Source of the DNA: JAJXZJ01 sp050012855
GTDB taxonomy: Bacteria; Verrucomicrobiota; Verrucomicrobiia; Limisphaerales; J093
Assembly (NCBI GenBank): GCA_050012855.1
Contig: JBEKGJ010000001.1
Location: 124,001 to 188,000 of the forward strand
Reading direction: 5' to 3'
Length of the DNA: 64,000 bases
The position numbers and the translations under genes are program-made. This document shows positions 40,540 to 48,683 of this stretch, in pieces. The stretch's first letter is position 1. The number at the start of each line of letters is the position of its first letter. The notes beneath the pieces are model-generated. The model made no database searches, was not told the origin of the DNA, and worked only from the letters and a program-made list of their open reading frames with translations.

Positions 40540-43500
40540 ATGAAAACGGTTTGGGTTTGGATCAAGAGATGGCGGCTGGGGCGGATGGGCTGCTGGCTGC
40601 TGACCGTTTTGACGATCGTTGGTTCGAGGCCGGGCCGCGCCCAGGGGACTGTGAGCGGGGAAGTGAACTTGGCCACTACAAACCACTGCATCATGCTGCG
40701 CGGGAAGACCAACTTCATGCATTATTCCTTCACGGCCTGCAGCCGCGGCGAGGCCAGCCTGGGTGTGGAGTTGCGTCTGGCCGCTCCGTTTACCGATTCC
40801 GACCTTTTCTACTCGTTTGATCCCACGCAACGCGTCACCTCCTTGGGCTGGGTGGCCCCCAGCGGTTTCACGGTGTACCCGGCGACGATTTACCTCGCGG
40901 CGGCAGACAATCAAGGGCTGCTGGGACCGGGGATGGTGGAAATGGTCTTCACCATTTGTAGCCTGCCCCCGCCAGAGGGTGGAAGTGTTTTCTGCCTGGG
41001 AACCCATCATGCCATCGGCTTTGACGTGCTTGCGGAGTCGGCGGCCTTGGTGCTGGACCCGATCCCCCTCCAGACGGTCAACGAGGGCAGCGCCCTGACG
41101 CTGCCGATTACCGCCAGGGCCACCGAAGTCCCGCCGGAGTTGGTGCGCTTCAATCTCCTGTCGCCGCCGGCGGGCGCGAGCATCAATCCCACGAACGGGG
41201 TTTTCCAATGGACGCCTGACGAAAGCCAGGGCCCGAGCACGAACGTCATTCAAGTGCGCGTGAGCGTGAATGGTCTTTCGACAGTGAGCGACACCAACAG
41301 CTTCACGGTCATCGTGAACGAGGTCAATTCCGCGCCCCAATTCCCCGCCATCGCCGATCAAGTGATTGAGACGGGACACGCCTGGGCTTTCGGCACTGGG
41401 GCCACGGACAGCGATCTGCCCGCCAATCGTTTGACCTACACCCTCCTTTCGGGCCCGAGCGGACTCTCCCTGGACCCCGACAGCGGAGTGCTGTTTTGGA
41501 CGCCTCTGGACACCCAATCCCCCAGCACAAATTTAATCAATGTGATGGTGACGGACGACGGTGTGCCCAGCCTCAGCGCGACCCAGAGTTTCACGGTGTA
41601 CGTGGTGAACTCCGACCAAAAGCCGCAATTGGCGGGGATTGCCGATCGCACGATGGATGAACTCACCACGCTGGTCATCACCAACCAGCTTAGCACCGGC
41701 GGGCTTCCGCTGGGCACCGTGGTCTTTGACTTGGTGTCGGCGCCGCCTGGCGTCGTGCTGGATGTTGGCACGGGGTTGTTGACGTGGACGCCCAGCGAGG
41801 CGCAAGGCCCGGGCGTGTATCAGATCACCGTGCGGGCCAGTTACGCCACCTTGCCGAGCCACAGTTGTGTGCAGAGCTTCGTAGTGTCTGTGCAGGAGGT
41901 GAACTCCGCCCCGGTCTGGCTTCCGTTGCCAGATCAGACTGTCCTTGCCGGTGAGACTTCCAAGATTCTGCCGCGCGGACTACTGCGTGAGGTGTATGAG
42001 GGCCTCGCCGGCCGGTTGGTCGCGGACCTGACCAATCACCTTAGCTATCCGGCCAACCCGGTGAGCATGAGCTTGGTTACGAACCTGGGCGGTGTCGGTC
42101 CGGGACAGGGCCAGCGCATCCGAGGTTACTTGGTGCCCTCGAGCAATGGAGTTTACTCCTTTGGTTGCTGTTGCGCTGGATCGTACGAATCCTATGTCTT
42201 TCTCAGCACCGATCAGCACCCGGAGAACCAACGGCTGGTTTGGGCCAGTCAGGGCTCAGGCACGTCGGACCGGCAGCTTGAGGCTGGCAAGCTCTATTAC
42301 CTGGAGATTCTGTCAACTGCGCCTGACTTCATCTTTGGGAGTTCATTACCCGCGGACTGCTTGTTTGCTCCACCGGCGATCGACGCTGACTTGCCGGAGA
42401 ACCTGCTGACCTACGAACTGCTATCAGGACCGGACGGGGCGAGCGTCGAGCCTGACACCGGCCAACTCGTTTGGACACCCAGTCCGGCGCAGGTGCCGAG
42501 CACCAACGTCATCACGGTGAAGGTCAGCGATGACGGCACGCCGAGCCTGAGCGCGACGCAAAGCTGCACGGTGATTGTGCTGCAGAACCATCCGCCGAGT
42601 GTTACCCTGGTCGCTCCCACCAATGGTACTGTCTTCGCCTTGGGGCAAACCATCCGACTTGAGGCGTCGGCTGGCGACATGGACGGCAATCTGCAGGCGG
42701 TGGAGTTCTTGGATGGCACCAATCGCTTGGCCGAAATGACAGCACCGCCTTTCTGTTTCTTCTGGACCAACGCTTCGTCGGGCAGTCACGTCGTGAGCGC
42801 GCGAGCCCAAGACCGAGCCGGTGCGACGGCTGGTTCCGACTTGGTGACCGTTCGTGTGGCTGAACCGCCGCGCCTGAGCGACTCGCAGTTTGGCTCCGAC
42901 GGACAGTTCCGGTTGTTGCTCACGGGCGAGGCCGGCATTGACTACCTGATTGAGGCTTCCACGAACCTGCTTGATTGGGTCCCGCTGGCGACCAACACGG
43001 TCGGTGCGCTGGGGACCTGGGAATTTGCCAACCTGGAAGCGACGAACTATGCCCAACGCTTCTACCGGGCGCGCGAACAATGGAGCGGCCCGACCACCGT
43101 TGTTTGGGTGGACGATGCGCTGCCCGCCGGCGCAATCACCGCCGGCAACGAGAGCTGGAATTGGGTCAGCAGCAATCCGGCTCCGTTCTCCGGCAGCCTG
43201 GCCAGCCAGTCGGGCCTTGGCCCTGGCGAGCACAACCACTATTTTCACTCGGCCACCGAGACCCTGACGGTCAACCCGGGCGACGTGCTGTTCGCTTATA
43301 TCTATCTGGATCCGGATAATCTGCCCAGCGAAGTCATGCTGCAATGGAATGACGGCTCTTTTGAGCACCGCGCTTACTGGGGCGCCAATGACATCGCTTG
43401 GGGGACGGACGGCACCGCCAGCCGCCGCTCCATGGGCCCGCTGCCCGCGGCCGGGCAATGGGTCTGCCTGCAAGTGCCCGCGTGCCAGGTGGACCTGGAA

Positions 43501-43581
43501 GGCAGTGTTCTCAATGGATTGGGCTTCACCCTCTACGATGGCCGTGCCACGTGGGATTACGCCGGCAAGTGGTCGCCTTGA
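40540..43581 (+). CDS. Large secreted mosaic protein with Ig-like and PA14-like parts
   Basis: A 1013-residue exported protein with signal peptide (MGCWLLTVLTIVGSRPGRAQ, ending near residue 35). After an N-terminal beta domain come several cadherin/putative-Ig repeats sharing the pattern LTYTLLSGPSGLSLDPDSG then WTP and SLSATQSFTV (about residues 185-290, 290-375, 375-465, 605-690). A PA14-like module interrupts the series (about 480-600, GQRIRGYLVPSSNGVYSFG). An Ig-like segment (PPSVTLVAPTNGTVFALG) and an ASTNLLDWVPLAT domain ending QRFYRAR lead to a C-terminal sandwich (VVWVDDALPAGA to WDYAGKWSP). Likely cell-surface adhesion or glycan binding; no enzyme motif seen. Confidence 0.8.
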   Translation: MKTVWVWIKRWRLGRMGCWLLTVLTIVGSRPGRAQGTVSGEVNLATTNHCIMLRGKTNFMHYSFTACSRGEASLGVELRLAAPFTDSDLFYSFDPTQRVTSLGWVAPSGFTVYPATIYLAAADNQGLLGPGMVEMVFTICSLPPPEGGSVFCLGTHHAIGFDVLAESAALVLDPIPLQTVNEGSALTLPITARATEVPPELVRFNLLSPPAGASINPTNGVFQWTPDESQGPSTNVIQVRVSVNGLSTVSDTNSFTVIVNEVNSAPQFPAIADQVIETGHAWAFGTGATDSDLPANRLTYTLLSGPSGLSLDPDSGVLFWTPLDTQSPSTNLINVMVTDDGVPSLSATQSFTVYVVNSDQKPQLAGIADRTMDELTTLVITNQLSTGGLPLGTVVFDLVSAPPGVVLDVGTGLLTWTPSEAQGPGVYQITVRASYATLPSHSCVQSFVVSVQEVNSAPVWLPLPDQTVLAGETSKILPRGLLREVYEGLAGRLVADLTNHLSYPANPVSMSLVTNLGGVGPGQGQRIRGYLVPSSNGVYSFGCCCAGSYESYVFLSTDQHPENQRLVWASQGSGTSDRQLEAGKLYYLEILSTAPDFIFGSSLPADCLFAPPAIDADLPENLLTYELLSGPDGASVEPDTGQLVWTPSPAQVPSTNVITVKVSDDGTPSLSATQSCTVIVLQNHPPSVTLVAPTNGTVFALGQTIRLEASAGDMDGNLQAVEFLDGTNRLAEMTAPPFCFFWTNASSGSHVVSARAQDRAGATAGSDLVTVRVAEPPRLSDSQFGSDGQFRLLLTGEAGIDYLIEASTNLLDWVPLATNTVGALGTWEFANLEATNYAQRFYRAREQWSGPTTVVWVDDALPAGAITAGNESWNWVSSNPAPFSGSLASQSGLGPGEHNHYFHSATETLTVNPGDVLFAYIYLDPDNLPSEVMLQWNDGSFEHRAYWGANDIAWGTDGTASRRSMGPLPAAGQWVCLQVPACQVDLEGSVLNGLGFTLYDGRATWDYAGKWSP

Positions 43582-43594
43582 CTGCAATCCCGGC

Positions 43595-44612
43595 TAGGGG
43601 TCAGTCCATAGTATTGACAACTCTGGCTCCAGCCGGCACGGTTGGGCGCATGGCGCGCAAACTTCGAATCGAGTTCCCCGGCGCGATGTACCACGTGATG
43701 AATCGCGGGGATCGCCGGGAGGAGATCTTCCGCGATGACCAGGACCGGGCACGGTTTCTGGAGACGCTGGCGGAGACTTGTGCCAAGACCGGCTGGCAAG
43801 TCCATGCCTTTTGTCTCATGCCCAATCATTTTCATCTGGTCGTCGAGACGCCCCAGCCCAACTTGGTGGCCGGCATGAAGTGGTTTCTGGGCACTTACAC
43901 CAGCCGGTTCAAGCGCCGGCACAAGCTTTCCGGGCACTTGTTTAGCGGGCGCTACAAATCGCTCCTGGTCAGCGGGCAGGGCGGCTACTTGCGAACGGCG
44001 TGCGAGTATGTGCATTTGAATCCCGTTCGGGCGAAACTGCTGGCGGAGGAGGAACCGCTGCGCCGTTGCCGATGGAGCAGTTTCCCGGAGTATCTGAAGG
44101 CGCCGTCGCGGAGGCGAGCTTGGGTGCGCGTGGACCGGGTCCTGGGCGAATGCGGCATCCCCAAGGACAGCCCGGCGGGGCGGCGGGAGTTCGAGCGGGT
44201 GGTGGAAGCGCGGCGGGGGCAGGAGAGCGGAGAGGCGTTCGCGCGCATCCGGCGGGGCTGGTGCCTGGGGGATGAGGCGTTCCGGCAGGAGTTGCTGAAG
44301 CGGGTGTCGGCGCAGGCGGGGCCACAGCATTACGGGGAGGAATTGGCGGAGTCGGCGCAGGCGAAGGCGGAGCGAATCGTGGCAGAGGAACTGAAGAAGC
44401 GGCGGTGGCAGCCGGAGGATTTGGCGACCAAACGCAAGGGGGACGCGGCGAAGGTGGCGATGGCAGTGCGGTTGCGCCAGGAGACGACAATGACGCTGGC
44501 GTGGATTGCGGCGCGGCTACGGATGGGCACCACGACGCACCTGGCGCATCTGCTCTACTGGGAGAACCGGGGAACGTGAAATAAAAAGCATGATACTATG
44601 GACCGACCCCTG
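43595..44612 (+). mobile_element. RAYT transposase unit with inverted REP ends
   Basis: The transposase gene at 43650-44579 is bracketed by 19-base sequences in inverted orientation, 43596-43614 and 44593-44611, which differ at one base. The same sequences occur as a closed palindrome at 35588-35633. This is the layout expected for a REP-associated tyrosine transposase and its REP substrates. The right end lies inside the first codons of thiE. Confidence 0.75.
43650..44579 (+). CDS. REP-associated tyrosine transposase (IS200-like, RAYT)
   Basis: Y1/HUH single-strand DNA transposase that nicks REP sequences. The ATG at 43650 starts the family's MARKLRIEFPGAMYHVMNRG; the HUH histidines are in CLMPNHFHLVVE and the tyrosine is most likely in the GTYTSRFKRRH block, followed by HLFSGRYKSLLV and CEYVHLNPVRAKLL. 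309 residues, with a C-terminal helical, basic extension (AKAERIVAEELKKRRWQ) that probably binds DNA. The upstream open frame is a continuation without coding character. The gene appears intact. Confidence 0.9.
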   Translation: MARKLRIEFPGAMYHVMNRGDRREEIFRDDQDRARFLETLAETCAKTGWQVHAFCLMPNHFHLVVETPQPNLVAGMKWFLGTYTSRFKRRHKLSGHLFSGRYKSLLVSGQGGYLRTACEYVHLNPVRAKLLAEEEPLRRCRWSSFPEYLKAPSRRRAWVRVDRVLGECGIPKDSPAGRREFERVVEARRGQESGEAFARIRRGWCLGDEAFRQELLKRVSAQAGPQHYGEELAESAQAKAERIVAEELKKRRWQPEDLATKRKGDAAKVAMAVRLRQETTMTLAWIAARLRMGTTTHLAHLLYWENRGT

Positions 44613-45305
44613 TTTCATTGCCGGCTCTACGCCTTTGTGGACGCCGCGTTCCTGCACGGGCGCGCACCGGAGGACATCGCGCGGCAGCTCTGCGATGGCG
44701 GCGCGGACCTGATCCAGCTCCGCGCCAAGCAGGCGACGACGGCCGAGGTGCAGCGGATGGCCGAGCGCATTCTCCCGGTGACGCGCAGCGCGGGCGTCGG
44801 CCTGGTCATCAACGATCATCTCGCCGTCGCGCGCGCCGTCGGCGCGCCGATCTGTCATCTGGGCCAGGAGGATTTTGCCGCCACGGGCTGCGCCCAGGTC
44901 CGCGAGCTTTTCGCGAAGCCGACCGCCACCCGCCGTCAACCTACAGACGCGACCCCTCAACCATCAACCCTCAACCATCAACCCCTGATCGGCCTGAGCA
45001 CGCATTCCCCCACCGAGGCGCAGCGGGCGATGGCCGCAGGCGCGGATTATGTGGGCGTGGGGCCGGTCTTCGCCACCGGGACGAAGCCGGAGGCGACGCC
45101 GGTGACCCTCGATTACATCCGTTGGGCCGCGGCGAACGTGACGATCCCGTGGTTTGCCATCGGCGGGATCAACCTGGGGAATCTTGATGCCGTGATGGCG
45201 GCAGGCGCCCGGCGCATTTGCGTGGTGTCGGCAATCCTGGACGCGCCCGACATCACCGGGGCTTGCCGGCGCTTCAAAGAACGCCTACTTTGCGCGGCGA
45301 TTTGA
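44598..45305 (+). CDS. thiE: Thiamine-phosphate synthase
   Basis: TIM-barrel enzyme joining the thiazole and pyrimidine moieties of thiamine. Motifs: ADLIQLRAKQ, VINDHLAVARAVGAPICHLGQEDF, GLSTHS, GADYVGVGPVFATGTKPEA and FAIGGINLGNLD. 235 residues, about 20 longer than usual because of an insert between residues 113 and 134 that contains a duplicated 14-base sequence (44956-44983). The ATG and next four codons lie in the REP end of the neighbouring RAYT unit, so the original start was probably displaced; the next conserved residues (CRLYAFVD) follow at once. It precedes the PfkB kinase by 26 bases. Confidence 0.9.
   Translation: MDRPLFHCRLYAFVDAAFLHGRAPEDIARQLCDGGADLIQLRAKQATTAEVQRMAERILPVTRSAGVGLVINDHLAVARAVGAPICHLGQEDFAATGCAQVRELFAKPTATRRQPTDATPQPSTLNHQPLIGLSTHSPTEAQRAMAAGADYVGVGPVFATGTKPEATPVTLDYIRWAAANVTIPWFAIGGINLGNLDAVMAAGARRICVVSAILDAPDITGACRRFKERLLCAAI
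44956..44983 (+). repeat. Tandem 14-base repeat inside thiE
   Basis: Two exact adjacent copies (core TCAACCATCAACC) plus a partial third unit encode PSTLNHQP-like residues in a surface loop between the QEDF and GLSTHS motifs of thiE. The frame is kept. Repeats of this style are usually intergenic in these genomes, so this is probably an in-frame insertion. Confidence 0.75.
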
Positions 45306-45331
45306 AGCGTCACACAGCAACATTGCAACTC

Positions 45332-46231
45332 ATGAGTGTTCTCGTTGTCGGCTCCACAGCCCTCGATTCCATCAAAACGCCGCAGCGCGAAAATCCGCGC
45401 CTGCTCGGCGGCTCGGCCAGCTACGCCGCGGTCGCGGCCAGCTTCTTCGCACCCGTGAAGCTGGTCGGCATCGTCGGCGAGGACTTTCCGCGCCGGTACC
45501 TCGCGCTCTACCGGCGGCACGGGCTCGACCTTGAGGGATTGCAGGTCGCCCCCGGCAAGACCTTCCACTGGTCGGGCGAATACGAGGTGAACATGAACAA
45601 CCGGCGCACGCTGGCGACCGAGCTCGGCGTGTTCGAGACCTTTCAGCCGGACCTGCCGGCGGATTATCGCGACACGCCGTTCGTGTTGCTGGCGAACATT
45701 GCCCCGGCGCTCCAACATCACGTTCTGGACCAGATGCGCCGGCCGAAGTTCGTCATTGCCGACACCATGGACCTCTGGCTGAACGTGGCCCTCCCGGACC
45801 TGCTGCGCTTGCTCAAGCGCGTGGACGCGCTCGTGCTGAACGACGGCGAAGCACGGCAGTTGACCAAGGAGGACAACGTCGTCGTCGCGGCGAAGAAGAT
45901 CCACCGGCTCGGACCGAAATACGTCATCGTCAAGAAGGGCGAGCACGGTTCGATCCTGTCCGGCCCGGACGGCTTCTTTCTGTGCCCGGCGTTTCCGCTG
46001 ACGCGGGTCGTGGACCCGACCGGTGCGGGCGACTCGTTTGTGGGCGGACTGATCGGGTGGCTGGCGGCGTCGCGGGGCAACCTGACCGTCAACCTGCGCC
46101 AGGCGATGCTCCACGGCAGCGTGGTGGCGTCGTTCTGCTGCGAAGGGTTCGGCCTCACGCGCACTGACCGAACCACGCGGGCGCAAATCGAGCAGCGCGT
46201 GAAGGCGCTACGCCGCATCATCCGGTTCTGA
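45332..46231 (+). CDS. PfkB-family carbohydrate kinase
   Basis: Ribokinase-fold sugar or nucleoside kinase. The start at 45332 gives MSVLVVGSTALDSIKTP; GGSASYAAVAASFF follows, and the C-terminal signature VVDPTGAGDSFVGGLIGWL holds the catalytic aspartate. 299 residues. The N-terminal pattern (Gly-Ser-x-Ala-x-Asp) and the NLRQAMLHGSVVASFCCEGFG stretch are typical of a conserved group in Verrucomicrobia and related phyla whose substrate I do not know. It lies between thiE and an MFS transporter on the same strand. Confidence 0.85.
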   Translation: MSVLVVGSTALDSIKTPQRENPRLLGGSASYAAVAASFFAPVKLVGIVGEDFPRRYLALYRRHGLDLEGLQVAPGKTFHWSGEYEVNMNNRRTLATELGVFETFQPDLPADYRDTPFVLLANIAPALQHHVLDQMRRPKFVIADTMDLWLNVALPDLLRLLKRVDALVLNDGEARQLTKEDNVVVAAKKIHRLGPKYVIVKKGEHGSILSGPDGFFLCPAFPLTRVVDPTGAGDSFVGGLIGWLAASRGNLTVNLRQAMLHGSVVASFCCEGFGLTRTDRTTRAQIEQRVKALRRIIRF

Positions 46232-46279
46232 GAACCACCCGTTCCGGAGTCCCCCAACACACCACTCGTTTCGCCGGCC

Positions 46280-47542
46280 GTGATCTCGCGCAAGCCCGCC
46301 CTCGGCTTCATTTTCATCACCCTGTTCCTCGACATCCTGGGGATCGGGCTGATCATCCCGATTTTGCCGCGGCTGATCGAGACCCTGTCCGGCGGCGACG
46401 TCTCCTCGGCGTCGCAAACCTTCGGCTGGCTGGCGGCGCTCTATTCGCTGATGCAGTTCGTTTTCTCCGCGCTGCTCGGCAGTCTCTCGGATCGCTTCGG
46501 CCGGCGGCCGGTGATCCTGAGCTCACTGTTCGGCTCGGGACTGGACTACCTCCTGCTTGCATTCGCGCCGACCCTGCCGTGGTTTTTCCTGGGCCGGCTC
46601 ATCGCGGGCATCACGGGCGCGAACATCACCGCCGCGAGCGCCTACATCGCCGACATCAGCCCGCCGGAAAAGCGCGCGCAGAATTTCGGGATCATCGGCG
46701 CCGCGTTCGGTCTGGGTTTCATCGCCGGACCGGCGCTGGGCGGGTTGCTGGGCAATGTCGGGCTGCGTGTACCGTTCCTGGTCGCTTCCGGCCTGACGCT
46801 GGTGAACTGGCTTTACGGCCTGCTCATTCTGCCCGAGTCGCTGGACCGGCAGCACCGGCGCGCTTTCAGTTGGTCGCGGTCCAATCCGGTGGGCTCGGTC
46901 ATCGCGCTGAAGCACTTTCCGGTCGTGCTGGGTCTGACCGGGACGTTCTTCCTCCTGTATCTGGGCCACAACGCGCTGGTAAGCATCTGGGTGCTTTACA
47001 TGTCGTATCGTTACGGGTGGACGGTGGGCCAGACGGGGCTCTCGCTGGCGATCATCGGCGTGATGGCGGCCGTGGTGCAGGGCGGGCTCGTGCGCGTGGT
47101 GGTGCCGAAGCTGGGCGAGCGGCGCGCCATTCTCATCGGACTGACGATCAGCGTGCTGGGCATGCTGGGCTACGGCCTGGCGACGCACGGCTGGATGATC
47201 TATGTGATCCTGGTGGCGGCCTCGCTGGGAGGCATTGCGGGACCGGCCGCGCAGGGACTGATCTCGCGCGGCGTACCCTTGAACGAACAAGGGGCGGTGC
47301 AAGGGGCACTCACCAGCCTGGCGAGCATGGCTGGCATCGTCGGTCCGCCCATTGCGACCGGTTTGTTCGGTTATTTCATCGGCCCACGGACTCCGGTGCA
47401 TCTGCCGGGCGTGCCATTTTTCCTGGCGGCCGCCTTGAATTTCACCGCGATGCTGCTGGCGCTGCGCTCGTTCCGGCGAACCCCGCCGGTGCCGGACGCA
47501 CCCTTCACGCGGTCGGCGACCGGCGAAGTCCCGCCGGCCTGA
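46280..47542 (+). CDS. MFS transporter, TetA/multidrug type
   Basis: Twelve-helix drug:proton antiporter-like permease, 420 residues. The start is GTG at 46280. Family features: FLDILGIGLIIPILPRLIE in helix 1, the loop 2-3 motif GSLSDRFGRRPVILSSL, GANITAASAYIADISPPEKRAQNFG and FGLGFIAGPALGGLLG (motif C, antiporter signature). These resemble class A-C tetracycline exporters, but the same subfamily includes many transporters of unknown substrate, so resistance should not be assumed. Confidence 0.85.
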   Translation: MISRKPALGFIFITLFLDILGIGLIIPILPRLIETLSGGDVSSASQTFGWLAALYSLMQFVFSALLGSLSDRFGRRPVILSSLFGSGLDYLLLAFAPTLPWFFLGRLIAGITGANITAASAYIADISPPEKRAQNFGIIGAAFGLGFIAGPALGGLLGNVGLRVPFLVASGLTLVNWLYGLLILPESLDRQHRRAFSWSRSNPVGSVIALKHFPVVLGLTGTFFLLYLGHNALVSIWVLYMSYRYGWTVGQTGLSLAIIGVMAAVVQGGLVRVVVPKLGERRAILIGLTISVLGMLGYGLATHGWMIYVILVAASLGGIAGPAAQGLISRGVPLNEQGAVQGALTSLASMAGIVGPPIATGLFGYFIGPRTPVHLPGVPFFLAAALNFTAMLLALRSFRRTPPVPDAPFTRSATGEVPPA

Positions 47543-47572
47543 GCCCGTTGCCGGAGGCGCAAACCGCCCGGC

Positions 47573-48589
47573 TCACAAATGGTTTCGCCAGACCGAACCG
47601 TCAGCGAAACCCACCTCGCGCAGGCGGATGATGACGTTGACCGTCCAGTCGGGCATGTAAAAGGCGGGGCATTTGAACTCGCGCGCGGCGCCGGCGATGG
47701 CGATGGCCTTGCCGGCCGGATCCTCGTATTCCGTGGTCCATTCCTTCAAGGTGTGTTTCTGATCGTCCTGATAATAGAAGGTCATGTTGAGTTTGCGCAC
47801 CGCGAGGTCCGAGCGGTTGACGATGCGCAGCTTGAGGTTGCGCAAAATGTCCCCCTTGTCGTCGAGGAAGCCGGCGAATCCGACGGTGACCTCGGTGTTG
47901 GTCCGCACCTGCGGCTCAGGGGGCGGTGCCAGGGTCGGGATAGCAGCCGCGGCCGAGGTGGCGGGTACGGACGGCGGCGCCGGCACGGTGGCCGGTTGGT
48001 TGTTGGACGGAATAGGAGCCGCCGCCGCGGGCAGCGGGACCGCAGGAGAGACAACCGCCAGCGGAGGCGCGGAGGGCACATCGGCGGGCGGGGCTGTCTT
48101 GGGTGGCTCCCCACCCTGGGCCGCCAGCGACGACGGTTTGGGAGGCGCAGCCGGGGGCAAACCTTGGGCCAGATCGGTTGACGGAGTCGCGCGGGCCGGG
48201 CGGGGCCGGGCGGGACGGGTGGCGGGCGGCGGCGACGCCGGTTCCGTGGCGGTGATGACACGCCGGGTCTGCGCTTCAATCTGCAACTGGTCCATCCGCT
48301 GCGCCGCCCCAAGGAACACAAGGCCATAGGCCATCAGCACGAGGGGAATTCCCGACAGGTAAATCAGGAAGGGGCGCTTGACTTCGCTCCAGTTGAGGAT
48401 GCCGTAAACCAAGACGACGGGTGAGAAAAGAATCATCAGGACAGCCCAGACGTAGCGTTGCTCGCGGAAGGCGGTGACCAGCAACCAGACCCAGCCCACC
48501 AGCGAGGCGAGCAGGGCTACCGCCAGCAACAGGAAACCCAGGACGATCATGGCGCCTTTGACTCCCCAAAAAACCGGTGAAGCTCCCAA
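47573..48589 (-). CDS. Membrane protein with Pro/Ala linker, unknown
   Basis: A 338-residue protein with three hydrophobic segments near the N-terminus (about residues 12-40, 45-64 and 73-95), a low-complexity Pro/Ala/Ser linker (about 115-230) and a C-terminal domain of about 105 residues (NTEVTVGFAGFLDDKGDILRN to SVWRNHL) that is probably outside the membrane. The C-terminal part has beta-strand character (LKLRIVNRSDLAVRKLNMTFYY) like FxLYD-type domains. ATG at codon 14 is an alternative start. Function unknown; convergent with the MFS gene. Confidence 0.65.
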   Translation of the reverse strand: MGASPVFWGVKGAMIVLGFLLLAVALLASLVGWVWLLVTAFREQRYVWAVLMILFSPVVLVYGILNWSEVKRPFLIYLSGIPLVLMAYGLVFLGAAQRMDQLQIEAQTRRVITATEPASPPPATRPARPRPARATPSTDLAQGLPPAAPPKPSSLAAQGGEPPKTAPPADVPSAPPLAVVSPAVPLPAAAAPIPSNNQPATVPAPPSVPATSAAAAIPTLAPPPEPQVRTNTEVTVGFAGFLDDKGDILRNLKLRIVNRSDLAVRKLNMTFYYQDDQKHTLKEWTTEYEDPAGKAIAIAGAAREFKCPAFYMPDWTVNVIIRLREVGFADGSVWRNHL

Positions 48590-48683
48590 CGTGAGAGGTG
48601 ATCAACCGGGCAACACAGGCAAGCTAGGCGGTTTGGCCACCCGCGGCAAGGCGGAGTTTGCGCATCCCGGGTGAGGGTGCCCC

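Noticed and set aside
46280..47542. Tetracycline resistance gene
   Set aside because: The transporter has the antiporter motif C, but the subfamily covers many substrates, and no tetR-like regulator is adjacent.
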